Assembly (NCBI GenBank): GCA_023246415.1
Contig: JAHFIK010000005.1
Coordinates: 1,729 to 29,948 of the forward strand
Source: Candidatus Uhrbacteria bacterium
GTDB lineage: Bacteria > Patescibacteriota > Patescibacteriia > 2-12-FULL-60-25
DNA: 28,220 nucleotides
Direction of reading: 5' to 3'
Of the stretch, positions 15,985 to 23,112 are shown piece after piece. Below the pieces are notes generated by a model, which made no database searches, was not told the origin of the DNA, and worked only from the letters and a program-made list of their open reading frames with translations. The translations under genes were made by a program, and so were the position numbers. Within the stretch, counting starts at the first letter, position 1; every line of letters starts with the position of its first letter.

Positions 15985-16800
15985 ATGTTTGATCCACCCG
16001 CAAATCTTCCTGTTGAACCAGAATCGAATGATTCTCCGTTTATCTCAAAGCCTCCGTCTGCGGCTGGGCCAAAACCCAATCCGCCGCTTCCGTCCATTCC
16101 GCCATCGAATAGTCTGTTGCGTCCGCCAAAGAAAGAGCCAGAGGATATTTTTTCGGGCGTGGAACATGATGCGTCCGCAGGTGGCGCGGCGCCCGTCGCG
16201 GCCCCTGAAGTGCGTGCATCATCTGGTCGTGGGAAGGGGAAGATCATTCTGATCGCTTCAATTGTGGTCGGTGTTTTGCTGTTGGCGGCTGGTGGATACT
16301 TCTTATACAAGCGGTTCATGGTCTCGCCGACGCCAGCGGTGAAGAAGCCGACAACCACATCGCCGACTGTTCCATCAGAACAGCCTGCAGCTCCCGCTCC
16401 AGATGCGGCAACCGGTGCACCAATTACGCCGCCTGCTACAGGGTCTTCGGAGCCTGCCGTTCCACCGACACCGCCTCCGGCGATTGAGCATACGTCATCC
16501 ACGCAGGCGGTTGATACTGATGGAGATGGGCTTTCAGATGCCGAAGAAGCGAAGCTTGGGACAGATCCAAACAGTCCGGATACGGATGGCGATGGATTGA
16601 CGGATGGAGCGGAAGTGAATACCTATCACACGAATCCGCTCGTGGCGGATACCGATGGTGACGGGCTCACAGACGGTGATGAGGTGAATGTGTGGCATAC
16701 GGATCCGACAAAAGCGGATACGGACGGGGATGGGTTTTCGGATGGTCAAGAAGTTCAGAATGGGTTCAACCCACTCGGTCCAGGGAAATTGAAAAAGTAA
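15985..16800 (+). CDS. Membrane protein with cytoplasmic Pro-rich N-terminus and TSP3 repeats
   Basis: This 271-residue paralogue of the preceding protein has a longer N-terminal, proline-rich, presumably cytoplasmic segment (~1-85). One membrane helix follows (~88-110, KIILIASIVVGVLLLAAGGY), then a low-complexity Pro/Ala/Thr linker (~115-175). About four TSP3 repeats (~177-260) of the form DTDGDGLTDGAEVNTYHTNP come next. The end, FNPLGPGKLKK, matches the previous protein. The charge pattern (GRGKGK before the helix, KRF after it) leaves the orientation uncertain, but calcium-binding repeats normally face outward. The ATG at 15985 is the first good start after the preceding stop. No Shine-Dalgarno site is visible. 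A TTGACG at 15957 could be part of a weak promoter. Confidence 0.8.
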   Translation: MFDPPANLPVEPESNDSPFISKPPSAAGPKPNPPLPSIPPSNSLLRPPKKEPEDIFSGVEHDASAGGAAPVAAPEVRASSGRGKGKIILIASIVVGVLLLAAGGYFLYKRFMVSPTPAVKKPTTTSPTVPSEQPAAPAPDAATGAPITPPATGSSEPAVPPTPPPAIEHTSSTQAVDTDGDGLSDAEEAKLGTDPNSPDTDGDGLTDGAEVNTYHTNPLVADTDGDGLTDGDEVNVWHTDPTKADTDGDGFSDGQEVQNGFNPLGPGKLKK

Positions 16801-16875
16801 ATTGCAGCGGGAGGGGTTTGGAAACTCGTGATCGGATCGTTACGATCGCTCCGAATAACCGAATCATCGCGATAC

Positions 16876-16884
16876 TGCTATACT
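16876..16884 (+). promoter_or_regulatory. Extended -10 promoter giving a near-leaderless transcript
   Basis: TGCTATACT matches the extended -10 consensus (TGnTATAAT) with TATACT at 16879-16884. No convincing -35 box is present at the usual distance, as is common for extended -10 promoters. The ATG of the next gene is at 16896, so the transcript would have a leader of only a few bases. Confidence 0.55.
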
Positions 16885-16895
16885 GATATCTACCC

Positions 16896-18419
16896 ATGCC
16901 TGACGATCAATCATCAAATACGATAGAGCCGGAACACATCGTTTCCGCGGACGTCAAGGATATTGCAATTCAGTCCATTCCGGAGAAGTTTTATGGTGCG
17001 GCACTGAGTGCCAGAATCAGCGAAGTGAAGAAAACGAAAGAGTCTCCGACAAAACCCGGAGACGGAAAAGATGCGCCGAAGAAGCGTCATCGCTCCATGG
17101 CTCCGGTGATTGCCGTGGTCGTCTTGCTCCTCGCTGGCGTTGGTGGAGGGTTTGTCTATTTTAATCGGGACTTGTTGTTTAAACCCTCGACACCCGTCCA
17201 GACACCGACTCCGGTTGTTAAAACAGAGCCACCAAAACCGGCACCGCCCCCACCGCCCCCTTCAGCGCCAACGGATTTGTCCGCGACAGCAACGTCACCA
17301 ACGGTCGTTCAGTTGAATTGGACGGATACGTCAAATAATGAGGCGGGATTTCGCGTTGAGCGCCGGGAGTCGGCAAGCGCCTATGCGCCACTGACGAGTC
17401 TGCCTCCAAATTCCACCGCGTTCCAAGACAGCAGTGCGAGTCCATCGACATCCTATCTGTATCGGATGATCGCGATGAATGAAGGTGGAGATTCTCCAGC
17501 GTCAAATGAGGTCTCTATCACAACGCCTGCACCGCCGCCTGCGCCACCAGAACCGGCGAAGCTACCGCCTGCAGGTTTGGATTCAGATTCTGACGGGTTG
17601 ACTGATTTGGAAGAGCCGTTATACGGAGGAGATCCACGGAATCCAGATACGGATCATGACACGTTCCTTGATGGGAATGAGGTCTTCCATCTCTATAATC
17701 CCGCCAGTGGAAAGAATGCGAAGTTACTGGAGTCGAACTTGGTGAAAGTGTTCGAGAGCAAGGTTGGGTGGCGGATCCTCGTACCGATCACCTGGAAGAC
17801 AGAGCTGTCGGACGATGGGATGGCGGGGACGGTCTCAACCGGACATGGTGAGACGTTTACGATGACGCTTGAACCAAATCCGAAAAAGGAAAAGATCATG
17901 GACTGGTATTTGGAACAGCATCCTGGGACCGTGTCTTCACAGGTGACGCTGAAAACGACGAAGTCCGGAGTTGATGGATTGGTCGGCCTTGATCCATTAA
18001 CCACCTATTTCCCATGGGGTGATCAGGTCTTAGTCTTCGCGTATCACCTTGATGACCAGCCGTTTGTGAATTATCGGACCACGTACGAGATGATGCAGAA
18101 TGCACTTTCGCTCTCCGTGGCTCCGCGGGTCTCGGCCTCAGTCACGACGCCAGCTGTTCCTCCGGTGTCTCCGTCCGTTCCGTCATCCAGTCCAGAACCG
18201 GGGGCGACGACGCCTGTGATCCCGTCGACACCTGCAGTACCGACATCGACGATTCCAACTCCAACTCCAGTCCCAATCCCAACCGTACCGGCTGTACCCG
18301 TCCTATCAACTCCAGTGACGCCGCCACCTGTTCCGACGGTACCGACGCCAACTGCGGCGACGTCACCTGCTGTACCAATTGTTCCAGCGGCACCTGCAGC
18401 GTCTTCGACGCCAGGCTAA
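16896..18419 (+). CDS. Membrane protein with FN3 domain, TSP3-like segment and unidentified globular domain
   Basis: The 507-residue product has a charged cytoplasmic N-terminus (~1-67) with a Lys/Arg cluster, and one membrane helix (~69-90, APVIAVVVLLLAGVGGGFVY). A Pro-rich spacer follows, then a fibronectin type III domain (~125-210; DLSATATSPTVVQLNWTDTS, later YLYRMIAMNEGG). After it is a short TSP3-like stretch (~228-270, DSDSDGLTDLEEP). Residues ~285-410 form a folded-looking domain with GWRILVPITW, which I do not recognise. The last ~95 residues are Pro/Val/Thr/Ser low complexity, like a wall-spanning or glycosylated stalk. It has its own near-leaderless promoter at 16876-16884. The gap to ybeY is only 19 nt, so it may head an operon running through ftsA. 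It probably belongs with the upstream surface genes functionally. Confidence 0.75.
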   Translation: MPDDQSSNTIEPEHIVSADVKDIAIQSIPEKFYGAALSARISEVKKTKESPTKPGDGKDAPKKRHRSMAPVIAVVVLLLAGVGGGFVYFNRDLLFKPSTPVQTPTPVVKTEPPKPAPPPPPPSAPTDLSATATSPTVVQLNWTDTSNNEAGFRVERRESASAYAPLTSLPPNSTAFQDSSASPSTSYLYRMIAMNEGGDSPASNEVSITTPAPPPAPPEPAKLPPAGLDSDSDGLTDLEEPLYGGDPRNPDTDHDTFLDGNEVFHLYNPASGKNAKLLESNLVKVFESKVGWRILVPITWKTELSDDGMAGTVSTGHGETFTMTLEPNPKKEKIMDWYLEQHPGTVSSQVTLKTTKSGVDGLVGLDPLTTYFPWGDQVLVFAYHLDDQPFVNYRTTYEMMQNALSLSVAPRVSASVTTPAVPPVSPSVPSSSPEPGATTPVIPSTPAVPTSTIPTPTPVPIPTVPAVPVLSTPVTPPPVPTVPTPTAATSPAVPIVPAAPAASSTPG

Positions 18420-18438
18420 CAACGCCTTTACTACTCGC

Positions 18439-18930
18439 ATGATTGTGTATGTGACCAAAGGGAACGTGCCGTCATCGCTTCCGCGACGAGCGATTGAGCG
18501 TACGGCGGCGGAGGTCACACGTGCATTGAAGGCGAAAGCAAGCGGGACGGATCGGTTGATTTCCGTGGCGTTTGTGACGCCCCGTGTGATGGCAACGTAT
18601 AATTCCGCTTATCGCGGCAAGCCCACCGCGACAGATGTGCTTTCGTTTGAGGCGATGCCAGGGTCGCGAACATTTCCTGTTCCTGCCACAGCAACGGAAG
18701 GGAAGGAACAGGGGGATTTGATCATCTGCCCATCATACGCGCGCGCGGAAGCACGCAAGCGAGGGGTTCCGCTTGATGAGGAACTCGTCCGTCTCCTTGT
18801 GCACGGGACGCTCCATCTGTTTGGGTATGATCACGAGCGCATTGCGGATGAACGAGCGATGTTTGCCATTCAGGAATCAGTGGTTCAACAACTGATGCAT
18901 GTTCCGGCGAAGAAAAGAACACGGATATGA
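18439..18930 (+). CDS. ybeY: Endoribonuclease YbeY (16S rRNA maturation)
   Basis: The 163-residue product carries the diagnostic zinc motif HGTLHLFGYDH near residues 125-135. The three His ligands there bind the metal of this rRNA-processing and quality-control endonuclease. The conserved ATDVLSFE segment lies about residue 65. I start it at the ATG at 18439 (MIVYVTKG). The longer frame from 18379 would overlap the previous gene by 41 bp and adds nothing conserved. The stop overlaps the dgkA start as ATGA. In many bacteria ybeY lies next to a PhoH-like gene and dgkA; here dgkA follows but no phoH is visible. Confidence 0.93.
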   Translation: MIVYVTKGNVPSSLPRRAIERTAAEVTRALKAKASGTDRLISVAFVTPRVMATYNSAYRGKPTATDVLSFEAMPGSRTFPVPATATEGKEQGDLIICPSYARAEARKRGVPLDEELVRLLVHGTLHLFGYDHERIADERAMFAIQESVVQQLMHVPAKKRTRI

Positions 18931-19304
18931 TTCAATTTATCAAAGGCTTGATGCGGAGTTTTCGTGCAGCGGCGCGTGGAATTGAAGTCGCACTTCGTGA
19001 AGAGCGGACATTCCGTGTGATGGCCGCCTCTGCCCTGGTGGTGATCGGTCTCATCTGTCTGCTTCCGTTGAGTCTTGAGCAGCGATTACTCCTGTTGCTT
19101 GTGACAGGGACCGTCTTGGTGCTAGAGTTGTTAAACACCGCGCTCGAACGATTCGTTGATGTGACGAAGCCACGGTTGTCTCCGTATGTTCGTGATGTGA
19201 AAGATTTGATGGCAGCGGCCGTGTTACTTGCCTCAGGTATTGCTGCGATCATTGCGGCGGTGATTCTGGGTCCGTATGCGATTTCGTTTCTTCTGCACGT
19301 ATGA
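18927..19304 (+). CDS. dgkA: Diacylglycerol/undecaprenol kinase family membrane protein
   Basis: The 125-residue integral membrane protein has the DgkA layout: an amphipathic N-terminal helix with FRAAARGIEVALREERTFR, then three membrane helices (~30-50, ~52-75, ~95-120). The catalytic signature is ELLNTALERFVD, followed by VKDLMAAAVL. Gram-positive-type members phosphorylate undecaprenol to regenerate the lipid carrier for peptidoglycan and surface glycans. That substrate seems likelier than diacylglycerol next to division genes, but it is an inference. It overlaps ybeY at its start and ftsA at its end, both as ATGA, so the three are almost certainly co-translated. Confidence 0.93.
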   Translation: MIQFIKGLMRSFRAAARGIEVALREERTFRVMAASALVVIGLICLLPLSLEQRLLLLLVTGTVLVLELLNTALERFVDVTKPRLSPYVRDVKDLMAAAVLLASGIAAIIAAVILGPYAISFLLHV

Positions 19305-20572
19305 GTCAACCATTACTCATTGGCCTTGATCTTGGGTCATCTCATATCCGACTTGCGATCGGGCAGGTTACGCCGACATCTGAACGGTCAGGGAGCGGTG
19401 TGCTGTCGATTGTGGGCGCGATCGAATCTGCATCGCAGGGCATTTCGCGTGGCTCCATCGCGGCCGTTGAAGATACGGTTGCGGCAATTTCTGCGGCGCT
19501 CGAGCAAGGCGAACGGCAGATTGGTGCGCCCATTGATGAAGCGATCGTTGGGATGAATGGGACGCATATCGGCGTGATTGAGGCGAAGGGCGTCGTAGGT
19601 GTTTCGCGTCCAGATGGGGATGTCCGCCGAGATGATGTGGAACGTGTGCTTGAGTCTGCGAAAGGAGCGGCGAATCCGGCGAATGTTGAAATCATTCATG
19701 TCCTCCCGCACGGATTCACTGTGGATGGCCAGACCGGAATCCGAGATCCGCTTGGGATGCACGGCATTCGGATTGAAGCTACGGCGCACCTCATTACCGG
19801 ACTCGCCGGGAATGTTCGGAATCTGACAAAATGCGTTCTCCGAACGGGGATTGATGTCACGGAACTCGTGTTTGGTCCGCTTGCGGCCGCGAATACGGTG
19901 ACGACCGCACGTGAACGTGATCTCGGGGTCTGCGTCGTTGGGATCGGTGCCGGAACGACCTCGATGTGCGTGTTTGAAGAAGGGGAGTTACTGCATGCGA
20001 AAGTGTTTCCGATTGGTGCGGATTATATTACGAGTGATATTGCGATCGGACTTCGAACCTCTCTTGAAGCAGCGGAATCCATCAAGCTCGCCTACGGGCA
20101 TACGAATCCCGATGAGTACGGCAAGCGTGAGGAGATCGATATTGGAGAATACGGCGCAGATGGAAGCGAGCTCGCCTCGCTTCGGTTTGTTGCGGAAATT
20201 ATTCGTGCGAGGACCGAGGAGATTTTTGAAAAAATTGAAGCGGAGCTCCGACAGATTGATCGAAGCGGGTTACTTCCTGCGGGCGTTGTTCTGACAGGAG
20301 GTGGAGCAAAGCTGAAAGGGTTGGTGGATGTCGCGAAAGCCACATTGCGTCTTCCAGCGTCGATCGGCGCAGCCACGCATCTACCAACGTCGATTCCGGA
20401 GCAAGCGTATGATCCGGCGTTCTCCACGGCAGTCGGGTTGGTCCAGTGGGGCTTTGAAGAGATGCGAAAAGAGTCAGCGCCCGGGTATGCCCCCGCCTTG
20501 AAGAAAGGGGGAGCGATTGCGGGCAAGGTGACCGGGACGATCAAGAATATTTTCCGGTCGTTCATGCCGTAG
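19301..20572 (+). CDS. ftsA: Cell division protein FtsA
   Basis: The 423-residue actin-like ATPase tethers FtsZ to the membrane and recruits the divisome. The phosphate-1 loop LIGLDLGSSHIRLAIGQ lies near the N-terminus, the phosphate-2 region GIGAGTTSMCVFEEG about residues 215-230, and the adenosine motif VLTGGGAKLKGL about 330-341. The C-terminus (TIKNIFRSFMP) is a short basic amphipathic helix of the kind FtsA uses for membrane attachment. Length is typical. The start overlaps the dgkA stop (ATGA). Unlike the usual ftsA-ftsZ arrangement, where the genes nearly touch, 279 bp containing a terminator and a promoter separate it from ftsZ. Confidence 0.95.
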   Translation: MSQPLLIGLDLGSSHIRLAIGQVTPTSERSGSGVLSIVGAIESASQGISRGSIAAVEDTVAAISAALEQGERQIGAPIDEAIVGMNGTHIGVIEAKGVVGVSRPDGDVRRDDVERVLESAKGAANPANVEIIHVLPHGFTVDGQTGIRDPLGMHGIRIEATAHLITGLAGNVRNLTKCVLRTGIDVTELVFGPLAAANTVTTARERDLGVCVVGIGAGTTSMCVFEEGELLHAKVFPIGADYITSDIAIGLRTSLEAAESIKLAYGHTNPDEYGKREEIDIGEYGADGSELASLRFVAEIIRARTEEIFEKIEAELRQIDRSGLLPAGVVLTGGGAKLKGLVDVAKATLRLPASIGAATHLPTSIPEQAYDPAFSTAVGLVQWGFEEMRKESAPGYAPALKKGGAIAGKVTGTIKNIFRSFMP

Positions 20573-20610
20573 TTTGGAAAGAGAAGCCGTCATCTTCAGT
20601 GAACTAATCG

Positions 20611-20655
20611 CGTGATCAATCTCGTCCTGAAATGATCACGTAAAGACTCGTTTTT
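20611..20655 (+). repeat. CGTGATCA inverted repeat downstream of ftsA
   Basis: CGTGATCA (20611-20618) pairs with TGATCACG (20633-20640) around a 14-nt loop, and five T begin 10 nt later at 20651. The separation makes it a poor classic terminator. The arm shares the CGTGATCAC core with the hairpin at 12-49. It could serve as a first, weaker stop before the better terminator at 20692. Confidence 0.45.
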
Positions 20656-20691
20656 GAAAGGGAACTTTTATCCCTGTTGATAACTTTGAGA

Positions 20692-20715
20692 CGAACGCAT
20701 GTGTTCGCCTTTTTT
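20692..20715 (+). terminator. Terminator between ftsA and ftsZ
   Basis: CGAAC (20692-20696) pairs with GTTCG (20703-20707), with a G-T pair and a small CATG loop inside. Six T follow directly at 20710-20715. It ends the ybeY-dgkA-ftsA transcript before the ftsZ promoter. Confidence 0.65.
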
Positions 20716-20756
20716 ATCTCTGTGTTGAGAGGAGGGAGATGGAGTATGAAAAGAGC

Positions 20757-20785
20757 TTGACGTTCGGGTTAGCGATGCGTATGCT
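20757..20785 (+). promoter_or_regulatory. ftsZ promoter
   Basis: TTGACG (20757-20762), a 17-nt spacer and TATGCT (20780-20785) form a good sigma70-type promoter. Transcription would begin near 20792, leaving about 60 nt of A/T-rich leader before the ftsZ ATG. Confidence 0.65.
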
Positions 20786-20851
20786 CACATCAAAGATCAT
20801 TTTTTTGCTCAATGAAGCGAAAGATGAACAATGAATTGAATCATTATCTAT

Positions 20852-22189
20852 ATGCCGGAGATCAAACCAGATATCGAAGCCGTCGCGAATATTAAAGTGA
20901 TTGGCGTAGGCGGGTCAGGAGGCTCTGCGGTGAACCGCATGATCGCATCGAAGATTCGCGGTGTGGAATTTATCGCCGTGAATACGGACATGCAGGCGCT
21001 CCACCATTCGCTCGCACGGAAGAAAATTCATATCGGCAAAGAGGCGACGCGCGGACTCGGTGCAGGAATGGATCCGGAAATCGGATATCGTGCGGCAGAA
21101 GAGGGGGCGAATGAAATTAAAGAAATGTTGAAGGGCGCGGACATGGCGTTCATCACCTGTGGCTTGGGCGGCGGAACGGGGACCGGTGCGGCACCAAAGA
21201 TCGCAGAGATCGCACGTGAACTCGGCATCCTCACCGTTGCGGTTGTGACGCGGCCATTTTCATTTGAAGGCTTGGAGCGTCGCTCCATCGCGGATTCCGG
21301 ATATGAACGGATGGTGGATATGGTGGATACGATTATCACCATTCCGAATGATCGCATTCTTCAGATTGTCGATCGCAAAACGGCGCTGCTTGATGCTTTT
21401 GAGATTGCAGATGATGTGCTTCGCCAAGGCGTGCAGGGCATTTCTGAAATCATTACGGTTCCGGGACTCATCAATGTCGACTTTGCCGACGTCCGAGCGA
21501 TCATGGGGAACCGCGGGAGCGCCCTGATGGGCATTGGCCGCGGACAGGGTGAGAATCGCGCCGCGGAAGCCGCAAAGGCGGCCATCGCATCACCGCTCCT
21601 CGAGGTTTCGATTGATGGGGCGAAGGGCGTGCTCTTCACGATTTGCGGGGGATCGAATTTGGGGATGTATGAAGTCTCTGAAGCGGCCAAGGTGGTCACG
21701 CAGTCCGCGGATCCGCACGCAAAGGTGATCTTCGGTGCGATCATTGATGAACAGATGAAGGATGAAATTAAGATTACCGTTATCGCGACCGGATTCGATA
21801 CGCGACCGCTTCAGCCAAAACCGAAAGTGGTGATGGCCTCAGGAACGTACACGCCGCCTGCGCGTCCATCCGTGGCCCCGCCTCCAGCTGCTCCAGTTGA
21901 ACCGCTTGATCGCGTGTCCTTTAATGCGCCACGCAAAGCGGTCTCAGCGACGCCGTTTCAATCTCCGTCCGCTGCTTCATTTCAACCTTCTGCGCCGCGT
22001 GAGTATGTGCCGCCTCCGCCGACACCGGCGCCGATGCCGGTTGAGCGTCAGCCGCATGTCCAGCCGCCGCAGTACGCTCCCGTGAATGCACAGCGCCCGT
22101 CGATCCCTCCCATTCCAACCGTGCCGACGAAACCTCCGGAAGAAGAGGAGATGGAGATCCCGGCATTCATTCGCAAGAAGATGATGTAA
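20852..22189 (+). CDS. ftsZ: Cell division protein FtsZ
   Basis: The 445-residue tubulin-like GTPase forms the division ring. The tubulin signature GGGTGTGAAP lies at about residues 107-116. NIKVIGVGGSGGSAVNRM is the N-terminal nucleotide loop, and NVDFADVRAIM is the synergy (T7) region that completes GTP hydrolysis. The globular part ends about residue 320. A ~105-residue Pro/Ala-rich linker leads to EEEEMEIPAFIRKKMM, which contains the conserved C-terminal peptide (IPAF.R) that binds FtsA. That agrees with the intact FtsA upstream. There is no Shine-Dalgarno site before the ATG at 20852. It is transcribed from the promoter at 20757-20785, and a long hairpin follows 4 nt after the stop. Confidence 0.97.
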   Translation: MPEIKPDIEAVANIKVIGVGGSGGSAVNRMIASKIRGVEFIAVNTDMQALHHSLARKKIHIGKEATRGLGAGMDPEIGYRAAEEGANEIKEMLKGADMAFITCGLGGGTGTGAAPKIAEIARELGILTVAVVTRPFSFEGLERRSIADSGYERMVDMVDTIITIPNDRILQIVDRKTALLDAFEIADDVLRQGVQGISEIITVPGLINVDFADVRAIMGNRGSALMGIGRGQGENRAAEAAKAAIASPLLEVSIDGAKGVLFTICGGSNLGMYEVSEAAKVVTQSADPHAKVIFGAIIDEQMKDEIKITVIATGFDTRPLQPKPKVVMASGTYTPPARPSVAPPPAAPVEPLDRVSFNAPRKAVSATPFQSPSAASFQPSAPREYVPPPPTPAPMPVERQPHVQPPQYAPVNAQRPSIPPIPTVPTKPPEEEEMEIPAFIRKKMM

Positions 22190-22193
22190 ACTA

Positions 22194-22266
22194 GTGCGTG
22201 GTCTGTGGTGCGTGGTCCGTAGGATCATAAAGAAATCCTACGGACCACGCACCACGGACCACGCAC
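22194..22266. repeat. 32-bp inverted repeat between ftsZ and nrdR, arms made of a repeated word
   Basis: Positions 22194-22225 pair with 22235-22266 over 32 bp with one mismatch (a G-T pair if transcribed) around a 9-nt loop, CATAAAGAA. Each arm contains the word GTGCGTGGTC(C/T)GT twice. It starts 4 nt after the ftsZ stop and ends 8 nt before the nrdR ATG. It is probably a terminator, attenuator or processing/stability element for ftsZ mRNA. The following TTCGTTTT is a weak T-run. Confidence 0.85.
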
Positions 22267-22274
22267 TTCGTTTT

Positions 22275-22799
22275 ATGCATTGTCCTTCCTGCAGTCACGA
22301 ATCCACGAGTGTCATTGATACGCGTCTGAGTTCGGATGGCGTGGCGATTCGCCGACGTCGTGAATGCGATGCCTGCAGCCATCGATTTTCAACGCTCGAA
22401 GAAATTCACCTGCTTGATTTGGTCGTTGTGAAGCGTGACGGGCAGCGAGAAGCCTATAATCGGGACAAGTTGGTACGCGGGCTGCGCAAGGCGCTCGAAA
22501 AGCGGCAACACACGGATGCGGAATTTCGCGCCCTGGTCCATTCGGTGGAACGGGATATTCAGAAGATGGGGGTGGATGAAGTCACGAGTGAACAGATCGG
22601 TGCGATCGTGATGAGCCATCTCAAATCATTCGATGAGGTGGCCTATATCCGGTTCGCCTCTGTCTATCGTCAGTTTGAAGATGTGGATTCGTTTCAGCGC
22701 GAATTGAACGCGCTCATGTGGTCTGGGAAGAAACCGAAGACCGCCACCAAAAAATCGGTCAAGAAAACACGATCCACACGGACGACCGGGAAATCGTAG
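22275..22799 (+). CDS. nrdR: Transcriptional repressor NrdR
   Basis: The 174-residue protein has the N-terminal zinc ribbon MHCPSC with the second pair CDAC at ~34-37. The ATP-cone domain follows (VVKRDGQREAYNRDKLVRGL, then SVYRQFEDV). NrdR senses dATP/ATP and represses ribonucleotide reductase genes through NrdR boxes. None is evident here, so the targets lie elsewhere. The start at 22275 restores the canonical MxCPxC beginning; the open frame back to GTG 22194 would translate the hairpin. The last ~25 residues are a Lys/Thr/Arg-rich tail (KKPKTATKKSVKKTRSTR) beyond the usual ~150-residue length. Confidence 0.95.
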   Translation: MHCPSCSHESTSVIDTRLSSDGVAIRRRRECDACSHRFSTLEEIHLLDLVVVKRDGQREAYNRDKLVRGLRKALEKRQHTDAEFRALVHSVERDIQKMGVDEVTSEQIGAIVMSHLKSFDEVAYIRFASVYRQFEDVDSFQRELNALMWSGKKPKTATKKSVKKTRSTRTTGKS

Positions 22800-22800
22800 G

Positions 22801-22828
22801 GATGCGATTCATCGCGTCCAATCGCATC
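22801..22828. repeat. Perfect 9-bp inverted repeat just after nrdR
   Basis: GATGCGATT (22801-22809) pairs with AATCGCATC (22820-22828) around a 10-nt loop, directly behind the nrdR stop. No T-run follows. It may stabilise the mRNA end or work with the terminator at 22865. Confidence 0.45.
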
Positions 22829-22864
22829 ACGACATTCGGGACAAGAAAGAGATGAGAGGTCGAG

Positions 22865-22885
22865 ATCGCTGCGGGCGATTTTTTT
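22865..22885 (+). terminator. nrdR terminator
   Basis: ATCGC (22865-22869) pairs with GCGAT (22875-22879) around TGCGG, and seven T (22879-22885) follow immediately. The stem is short, but the layout is a standard rho-independent terminator 66 nt after nrdR. Confidence 0.6.
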
Positions 22886-22990
22886 GTGATGATGAGCGTA
22901 TTTCAAGAAATCATTCTTCCCAGAAAGACAGAGAGACTGCCGTCCTCATTCAAGCGGCTTGCGTTCTTATGAAGAACGACTGATCCTCTC

Positions 22991-23046
22991 TCATGACTCA
23001 TGACTCATGACTCATGACTCATGACTCATGACTCATGACTCATGAC
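22991..23046. repeat. Eight perfect tandem copies of TCATGAC
   Basis: The heptamer TCATGAC occurs eight times without interruption. The array contains the palindromes TCATGA and GAGTCATGACTC, so it can form many alternative small hairpins or slipped structures. It lies 16 nt upstream of the pyk -35 box, in a 313-bp gap (22800-23112) that otherwise holds only the nrdR hairpins and the pyk promoter. The copy number probably varies between strains through replication slippage. Its nearness to the promoter makes an effect on pyk expression possible. It is not a CRISPR array: there are no spacers. Confidence 0.9.
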
Positions 23047-23062
23047 TGATTTTTCTCCCCCC

Positions 23063-23091
23063 GTGACATTTCTGCTCGACTCAGGTATCCT
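23063..23091 (+). promoter_or_regulatory. pyk promoter
   Basis: GTGACA (23063-23068), a 17-nt spacer and TATCCT (23086-23091) match the sigma70 pattern. Transcription would start near 23097, about 16 nt before the pyk ATG. Confidence 0.6.
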
Positions 23092-23112
23092 AGTCAATCC
23101 TCCAAAAAAGAT

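Noticed and set aside
16834..16848. GATCG/CGATC mini-hairpin before the FN3/TSP3 gene
   Set aside because: The 5-bp stem with no T-run is too weak to separate from chance.
4239..19304. UGA recoded as glycine, as in some Patescibacteria
   Set aside because: UGA acts as a stop at three ATGA overlaps, and the proteins end at normal lengths there.
22194..22274. Extended nrdR start at GTG 22194
   Set aside because: The added 27 residues are encoded by the inverted repeat, and the canonical MxCPxC start is at 22275.
22694..22906. Minus-strand frame with a CPEC motif after nrdR
   Set aside because: It overlaps the nrdR C-terminus and terminator on the other strand, and has a single CxxC pair only by chance.
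22991..23046. CRISPR-like repeat array
   Set aside because: The unit is only 7 bp and the copies are contiguous with no spacers; no cas gene is nearby.
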